A stretch of DNA of 27,715 nt, taken from NCBI RefSeq assembly GCF_031432425.1, contig NZ_JAVKPH010000039.1, positions 1-27,715 on the forward strand, in the 5' to 3' direction. The stretch comes from Ruixingdingia sedimenti. Its GTDB lineage: Bacteria; Pseudomonadota; Alphaproteobacteria; Rhodobacterales; Rhodobacteraceae. Of the stretch, positions 23,187-27,715 are shown piece by piece. The notes beneath the pieces were generated by a model that saw only the letters and a list, made by a program, of their open reading frames with translations, was not told the DNA's origin and did not search any database. The stretch's first letter is position 1. Every line of letters begins with the position of its first letter. The position numbers and the translations under genes are program-made.

Positions 23187-24514
23187 CCACCCGCCAAGAG
23201 TGGATACGATATCTGGGGCTGGGCGGTCTGGTTCTGGTCTGCCTGGGCCTTCTGGGTCTGGCTGCGTGGCAGCTAGTTCAGTTGGAACGTCAGATGCGGA
23301 TCGGTGCGAGCGAAAACATGATCTGGGTCTTTGGCCAGGCACAGATCGAGGCTTTGAATCTCGCGCTCACGCTTTCTGACGAGGCGGCGGCGCAACAGAT
23401 TCAGACCCGTTTTGACGTCTTGCTTTCCCGGCTGACGCTGCTGGAAGAGGGTCCACAACGCCGCTTTCTCGAAGATGCGGGGGTTTCCGAAACGCTTGCT
23501 GATTGGCGCAGCGGCCTTCTGGCGCTTGACCCCGCGCAGGGGGCCGATATGGCCGCGCTGCGGGCGCATGTCACGGCGCTGGTCGCGGCGCTGCGGGGCA
23601 AGGCCAGTCTGGTAATGTCCCACGAATGGCAGATTCAGGCTGAGCGGCTGGACCGTCTGGGACATCTGCACCGGCTTGCGCTGGTGTCGGTACTGGGAGC
23701 TGCATTGGCGGGACTGGGATTGGCCGCGATCCTGATCGATCGCGAAAGGCGGTTGATGAGGGGACGGCTGGATCGCCTCCGGGCTGAAAAGCTGGCCGGC
23801 GATCTGGAGCGAGAACGCGAAACCTCCGAAAACCACCGCCGATTCGCCGATCTGATTGCCCATCAACTCCGCACGCCGCTGGCTGTGATCGACAGCGCCA
23901 TGCACCGCCTGACCCGGCGCGGCGGGCCGGTTTCGCCGGAATTGGTTTCGGAAAAGGCGGCCGTCTCGCGCGAGGCGGTTGCGCGGCTCGTGAAGCTGAC
24001 GGATACCGCCCTGATGATGTCACGGCTGGAACGTGACGGAGTTCTTCCCCATCTCGGTGCTCATGACCTGCATGATCTGGCGGCCGCGGTCATTGACGAC
24101 CTGATGGTGGCGCAGGGCCGCAACCCGTCCCGTATCCGGCCGCCGGCGCAGGCAGCGCCGATGGTCGCGCTCTGCGATCCGGCGTTGACCGGCGAAATCC
24201 TGTCCAACCTGCTCCGCAATGCGCTTTTGTATTCTCCTCTCGATTGCCGCGTCGATGTCGAGGTGTCGCAATCGCAGACTCACATCGTCTGCCGGATCGA
24301 GGACCGGGGGAGAGGCATGTCGCCTGAAGAGATCGCACGCGCCTTCGACAGGTTCCACCGTGGGAGTGGGCACGAAACCCTGCCTGGCTCTGGGCTGGGG
24401 CTGACGCTTGCGCGCCATCTTGCCCGGATGCAGGGAGGTGATGTGAACCTGACACAGCGTGCCGGAGGCGGTCTGACCGCCGCGCTTTACCTGCCGAGGG
24501 AGGTCTCCGCATGA
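23183..24514 (+). CDS. Two-TM sensor histidine kinase
   Basis: A 443-residue inner-membrane kinase starting at ATG 23183 inside the previous stop. TM1 is about residues 10-32 and TM2 about 168-190, leaving a roughly 130-residue, mostly helical periplasmic domain that could contact the SUOX-fold protein. After TM2 come a short coiled linker, HisKA with His227 in IAHQLRTPLAVID, and HATPase with Asn346 in LLRNALLYSP, EDRGRGM and GSGLGLTLARHLARM. No HAMP domain is clear. It overlaps the response regulator start by 4 bases. Substrates of phosphotransfer are inferred from that pairing. Confidence 0.93.
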   Translation: MTTRQEWIRYLGLGGLVLVCLGLLGLAAWQLVQLERQMRIGASENMIWVFGQAQIEALNLALTLSDEAAAQQIQTRFDVLLSRLTLLEEGPQRRFLEDAGVSETLADWRSGLLALDPAQGADMAALRAHVTALVAALRGKASLVMSHEWQIQAERLDRLGHLHRLALVSVLGAALAGLGLAAILIDRERRLMRGRLDRLRAEKLAGDLERERETSENHRRFADLIAHQLRTPLAVIDSAMHRLTRRGGPVSPELVSEKAAVSREAVARLVKLTDTALMMSRLERDGVLPHLGAHDLHDLAAAVIDDLMVAQGRNPSRIRPPAQAAPMVALCDPALTGEILSNLLRNALLYSPLDCRVDVEVSQSQTHIVCRIEDRGRGMSPEEIARAFDRFHRGSGHETLPGSGLGLTLARHLARMQGGDVNLTQRAGGGLTAALYLPREVSA

Positions 24515-25476
24515 CCGCGCCACTGATCCTGTGCGTGGAGGACGAGCCGTCGCTGCGCGACGATATCGCGTTCGAACTGCACGAGGCCGGCTATGCCGTG
24601 GCGGCTGCCGCTGATGCGCGTGAGGCGCTGGCCATTCTGGAAAGCCGGCGCCCCGATCTGATCCTGTGCGACATCCTGATGCCCGGCATGGATGGAAGAG
24701 GGTTCATATCCCATTTGCGCAAGACTCACCCCGATCTCGACGACGTGCCCTTCGTCTTCCTGACCGCCCTGTCTTCACGCCAGCAGATGATCGACGGGCG
24801 CATTGCTGGGGCCGACGACTATCTGACCAAGCCCATTGACTACGACCTGTTGCGTGCGACCGTAGAATCGCGCCTGAAGCGGATGCAGCGGTTACGCGCA
24901 ATGCCGGGAGACCGTTCCGGTCTGACCGCGCTCGATCGCCTGGCCATCGGCGTGGTGCTGCTCGACGCCAATGGCGGAGTGGTCCATGCCAATCCTCTCG
25001 CCCGGCGCCTGTCGGACGAGGCTGGCATCGTGCTTGGCGGGCGCATCACCACCGGCGGTGAGGATGGCCGGAAACTGACCGCGCTGATCGCTGCGCTGAT
25101 TTCGGATGAAGGGATGGCTACGGCTGGCCTGCGTCTAGACAGGCGCCAACTCGTGGTCGCAGGGATGTCGCTTCCGGCGCGCGCCCACCATGATGAGGCG
25201 GTTGCCATGCTGATACTGAGCGGCGGCGATGGTCAGCCTCCTCTGGACAATACGACTCTTGGCCAGCTGTTCGACTTGACCCCGATGGAAGCCCAGGTCG
25301 CGCATTTGCTGGCCGAAGGACTGCGCCGTAGCCAGATAGCGGACCGGTTGACGATCTCGGGCACGACGGTCGCCTTTCATCTGCGAAACATCTTCGCCAA
25401 GACCGGCGTACAAAGGCAGGCGGAACTAGTGGCGTTGATTCTGTCTGTTCCGCTGGCGCAGCACTGCGAAATGTAA
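24511..25476 (+). CDS. Response regulator: REC, PAS-like linker, LuxR-type HTH
   Basis: A 321-residue regulator. The REC domain has acidic residues E10-D11-E12, phospho-acceptor Asp54 (LILCDILMPGMDG), Thr85 (FLTALSS) and Lys107 (YLTKPID). Residues about 140-250 contain a PAS-like segment (GVVLLDANGGVVHANPLARR). The C-terminus is a LuxR/FixJ HTH (LTPMEAQVAHLLAEG, then IADRLTISGTTVAFHLRNIF). A PAS-like insert between REC and HTH is unusual for NarL-type regulators, which have a short linker. The gene is divergent to the VWA operon and is the obvious candidate for controlling it, possibly through the inverted repeat at 22623. Confidence 0.92.
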   Translation: MTAPLILCVEDEPSLRDDIAFELHEAGYAVAAAADAREALAILESRRPDLILCDILMPGMDGRGFISHLRKTHPDLDDVPFVFLTALSSRQQMIDGRIAGADDYLTKPIDYDLLRATVESRLKRMQRLRAMPGDRSGLTALDRLAIGVVLLDANGGVVHANPLARRLSDEAGIVLGGRITTGGEDGRKLTALIAALISDEGMATAGLRLDRRQLVVAGMSLPARAHHDEAVAMLILSGGDGQPPLDNTTLGQLFDLTPMEAQVAHLLAEGLRRSQIADRLTISGTTVAFHLRNIFAKTGVQRQAELVALILSVPLAQHCEM

Positions 25477-25595
25477 AGTCTCCGCGTCACCCACCGTCGG
25501 TCACGCCGGCTCGCTATGTCTCGGCCTACACAGGATATCGTACGCGCCGAGCTTCCTTTGAGAAACCCCTGACTAGAGTGCTGGGAGCACTGAAT

Positions 25596-25623
25596 TTGGG
25601 CATTTCTTAAAGACCCATATAGC
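25596..25623 (+). promoter_or_regulatory. Weak candidate promoter for the AbiE pair
   Basis: TTGGGC and TATAGC are separated by 16 bases, about 33 bases before the chosen antitoxin ATG. Both boxes match the sigma-70 consensus only partly. The gap from 25477 to 25655 otherwise shows only a CTCGGC...GCCGAG pair (25520-25551) with a long loop. Confidence 0.25.
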
Positions 25624-25655
25624 GTGTGCTTTGGAAAGGTGCCATTATAGGCGTC

Positions 25656-26477
25656 ATGGTGGCCGAACGAGCACAAAACCTGAAGAAGGTCCTTGATGCA
25701 GTGCCCTCCGGGTATCTGGTCGATGCAGCATGGCTTACCGCGCATGGCATCGCCTACGAGACCTTTCGTGACTACGTCAAGCGCGGCTGGCTCGAGCGTC
25801 TGACCCGCGGCGTTTTCCGTCGCCCGTCACCGGGCGCTTCTGCGTCGGATACGATCGATTGGAAGATCTGCCTGCTCTCGGTCCAGCAGATCATGCGCTA
25901 CGATGTCCATGTCGGCGGTATGACCGCGCTCACCCAGCAGGGTCACGGCCACTATCTGCGTCTGGGCGGCAACGCCCCGGTATGGACTTACGGTGAAGCC
26001 ATACCGAACTGGCTTTCGAAGCTGCCGCTGAATGCGCCGATTGAGACGCGCAACAGGTCCCTCTTTGCCGATCCGCAGCTTGGTCTTCCCGATGACAGCA
26101 CGGGTGCAGGGCAAACCGTTCCCTGGGACTGGCAACTCAGGATGTCGTCTCCCGAACGGGCGATCATGGAAGCCATGGACGAGTTGCCCGACCACGAGAG
26201 CTTCCACAATCTCGACATGGTGTTCGAGAGCCTGACGACGCTGCGCCCGAAGATGCTGGCGGCGCTGCTGCGCAGTTGCAGGAAGATCAAGGTGAAGCGG
26301 CTGTTCTTCGTTTTTGCTGATCGCCACGATCATCCCTGGCGCAAACGTCTTGATCCCGCGGAGTTCAACCTCGGCCGTGGCGACCGCGCTCTGGTCAAGG
26401 GTGGCAGGATACACCCGCGCTACCGCATCGTGGTGCCGGAGGAGTTTGTAGCGACCGGGGCCGGCGATGGCGCGTGA
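25656..26477 (+). CDS. abiEi: Type IV toxin-antitoxin antitoxin, AbiEi family
   Basis: A 273-residue protein with an N-terminal winged-helix domain (VDAAWLTAHGIAYETFRDYV, KRGWLERLTRGVFRRP) and a C-terminal domain containing the conserved MSSPERAIMEAMDELPD and LLRSCRKIKVKRLFFVFADR, typical of AbiEi antitoxins. In characterised systems AbiEi represses its own promoter and neutralises the toxin without direct binding, and the pair can protect against phage by abortive infection. The start is uncertain: ATG 25656 and GTG 25659 have only weak AGG ahead, and GTG 25626 has none. It overlaps the toxin gene by 11 bases. Confidence 0.88.
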   Translation: MVAERAQNLKKVLDAVPSGYLVDAAWLTAHGIAYETFRDYVKRGWLERLTRGVFRRPSPGASASDTIDWKICLLSVQQIMRYDVHVGGMTALTQQGHGHYLRLGGNAPVWTYGEAIPNWLSKLPLNAPIETRNRSLFADPQLGLPDDSTGAGQTVPWDWQLRMSSPERAIMEAMDELPDHESFHNLDMVFESLTTLRPKMLAALLRSCRKIKVKRLFFVFADRHDHPWRKRLDPAEFNLGRGDRALVKGGRIHPRYRIVVPEEFVATGAGDGA

Positions 26478-27384
26478 GGATTATGAAGCCCAGGTCGCGC
26501 TGCTCATGCGCTTGCTCCCGCATGTTGCCAAGGAAAAGGTGTTCGCGCTCAAAGGCGGCACGGCAATCAACCTGTTCTACCGTGATCTGCCTCGTCTGTC
26601 GGTCGACATCGATCTGACCTATCTGCCGATCAAGGATCGTGGCGAAAGCCTCGCAGAGATCAACGAAGCGATGGACCGCATGGACGCCGCCATCGAAGGC
26701 AGCATAGCCGGTGCGAAGACGCAGCGCATCCAGGGTGGGGGAGGGGGTGCCACTCGCGTTCTCGCTCGTCTGGGCGGCGCCGAGATCAAGATCGAGACAT
26801 CGCCTGTCATGCGCGGCGTCGTGCATGATCCCGAGATGCGTCCGGTGTCAGATGCGGTGGCGGATGAATTTGGTTATGCGGAGATGCAGGTCGTTTCCTT
26901 CGAAGACCTGTTCGGCGGCAAGTTGCACGCCGCAGTAGATCGTCAGCATCCGCGTGATCTTTACGACATCAAGCTGCTCTATGAAAATGAAGGTCTGACA
27001 GAGGATCTGTTCCGGACCTTCCTGATCTACATCGCCTGCTCATCGCGCCCGGCGCATGAACTGCTGGACCCGAACTTCATCGACCTTGACGAGCCCTATA
27101 CGAAAGAGTTCGAGGGCATGACGAAGGTGCGTGCCAACCTCGACGACCTTCTCGAAACACGAGAGCGGCTGGTAGCGGATATCCGGTCTCGTCTCGACGA
27201 AAAGGTCAGGACGTTTCTCCTGAGGCTGCATGACGGCACGCCTGACTTCGGCGTGATCGAGAGGCTGCGGGCGGCCGACCTGCCTGCGGTTCGTTGGAAG
27301 CTGATCAATTTAAGGAAGCTGAAGAGCGATAACCCGGCCAAACATGCGGAGCACCGATTGGCGCTGGAAGCGCTGTTCAGTTAG
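26467..27384 (+). CDS. abiEii: Type IV toxin, AbiEii/AbiGii nucleotidyltransferase
   Basis: A 305-residue nucleotidyltransferase-like toxin. The family signature is clear: LKGGTAINLFYRD (28-40) followed by RLSVDIDLTY with D47 and D49, the GS/GG...DxD active site, and a second conserved block FEDLFGGKLHAAVDRQHPRDLYDIKLL. Such toxins modify RNA; related MenT/AbiEii enzymes add nucleotides to tRNA. The ATG lies within the antitoxin 3' end, ensuring coupled translation. The frame is complete and the key residues are present, so the pair is probably functional. A Gly-rich run (IQGGGGGATRV) sits in the inter-motif region. Confidence 0.9.
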   Translation: MAREDYEAQVALLMRLLPHVAKEKVFALKGGTAINLFYRDLPRLSVDIDLTYLPIKDRGESLAEINEAMDRMDAAIEGSIAGAKTQRIQGGGGGATRVLARLGGAEIKIETSPVMRGVVHDPEMRPVSDAVADEFGYAEMQVVSFEDLFGGKLHAAVDRQHPRDLYDIKLLYENEGLTEDLFRTFLIYIACSSRPAHELLDPNFIDLDEPYTKEFEGMTKVRANLDDLLETRERLVADIRSRLDEKVRTFLLRLHDGTPDFGVIERLRAADLPAVRWKLINLRKLKSDNPAKHAEHRLALEALFS

Positions 27385-27404
27385 TCTCCAATACGGCTGT
27401 CGCT

Positions 27405-27475
27405 CCGTTTGGGGACTGACCGGTCTTTGTCAAATGAGAGGCATGGATAGTTCGAAAGCTGGGTTTCCCAAACGG
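27405..27475. repeat. Inverted repeat after the toxin gene
   Basis: CCGTTTGGG at 27405-27413 pairs exactly with CCCAAACGG at 27467-27475 across 53 bases. It lies 20 bases beyond the abiEii stop. It could mark the edge of the accessory island or an old transposition product. Confidence 0.4.
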
Positions 27476-27490
27476 CTCCAATGAGTTACA

Positions 27491-27688
27491 TTAAGCGGCG
27501 AGTTTGGGGATCTGGCGTTCGACCAATCGCAAGTATCGTTGGTTGCGCGCCCCCGCAACCAAAATCCTTCGCGTTTCCAAACGCTTATACGCCGCCCCTC
27601 GGGGCGGTGTTTGCATTTCCAAGGCCCGTGGAAGCACTGTAAGCGCGACGCTGATCCCCTCCTGCCGCTTCTGATCTGACCGGGCCAT
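27491..27688 (-). CDS. Unidentified short basic open frame, perhaps partial
   Basis: A 65-codon frame rich in Arg and Lys, ending RNQRYLRLVERQIPKLAA. The ATG at 27688 lacks a good ribosome site (GGAGA abuts it), and no stop codon occurs upstream before the window edge, so this may be the 3' end of a longer gene entering from the right. A CCGCCCC-TC-GGGGCGG hairpin (about 27592-27607) falls inside it. No family recognised. Confidence 0.3.
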   Translation of the reverse strand: MARSDQKRQEGISVALTVLPRALEMQTPPRGAAYKRLETRRILVAGARNQRYLRLVERQIPKLAA

Positions 27689-27715
27689 TCTCCGGGCGCA
27701 TGAGCGTTGGAGGTG

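Noticed and set aside
25477..25655. A tRNA or attachment site between the response regulator and the AbiE pair
   Set aside because: No cloverleaf or CCA-type end could be drawn, and no matching direct repeat was found near the right edge.

Overview
The window is GC-rich DNA from an alphaproteobacterium. The GC-rich wobble positions, short ATGA gene overlaps and protein types suggest a Rhodobacterales/Paracoccus-like genome, perhaps a plasmid or chromid; this is inference, because no rRNA, tRNA or phylogenetic marker gene is present. All family calls were made by reading motifs, without database searches.

Region 1 (1-7.6 kb), metal handling. It starts with an ApbE-type flavin transferase and a small His-containing periplasmic protein. 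A LysR regulator then diverges from a cassette of a CxxC metallochaperone, a P1B ATPase with a rare CPG motif, and a DUF924 protein. Convergent to these lies the end of a minus-strand operon (11.6 to 5.6 kb). That operon encodes a TetR regulator with a visible operator, a DevBCA-like HlyD/FtsX/ATPase ABC exporter, a four-helix membrane protein, and a second P1B ATPase of the SPC...HEGGT (P1B-4) type.

Region 2 (11.6-14.6 kb), mobile DNA. About 500 bp of gene-free DNA with two long hairpins is followed by an IS21-family element (12114-14615) with istA, istB and multiple terminal repeats. Its right end has replaced the 3' end of the last gene of the next operon, and I see no target duplication.

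Region 3 (14.6-25.5 kb), the most novel part. A ten-gene minus-strand operon (22568 down to the IS) encodes a secreted VWA protein with 89-residue repeats, a polytopic membrane protein, two related two-helix membrane proteins with a PH-like tail, and six small secreted proteins. The six fall into three types (A, B and L, named here), one of each on either side of the core. The operon diverges from a three-gene signalling cassette: a periplasmic sulfite-oxidase-fold protein with no cysteine in its mature part, a two-TM histidine kinase, and a REC/PAS-like/LuxR response regulator. A perfect 8-bp inverted repeat lies between the divergent units. My inference is a signal-controlled cell-envelope system built around VWA/MIDAS adhesion or assembly; I know of no name for it.

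Region 4 (25.6-27.7 kb), defence/accessory. A complete AbiE-type type IV toxin-antitoxin pair is followed by an inverted repeat and an unidentified open frame that runs off the right edge.
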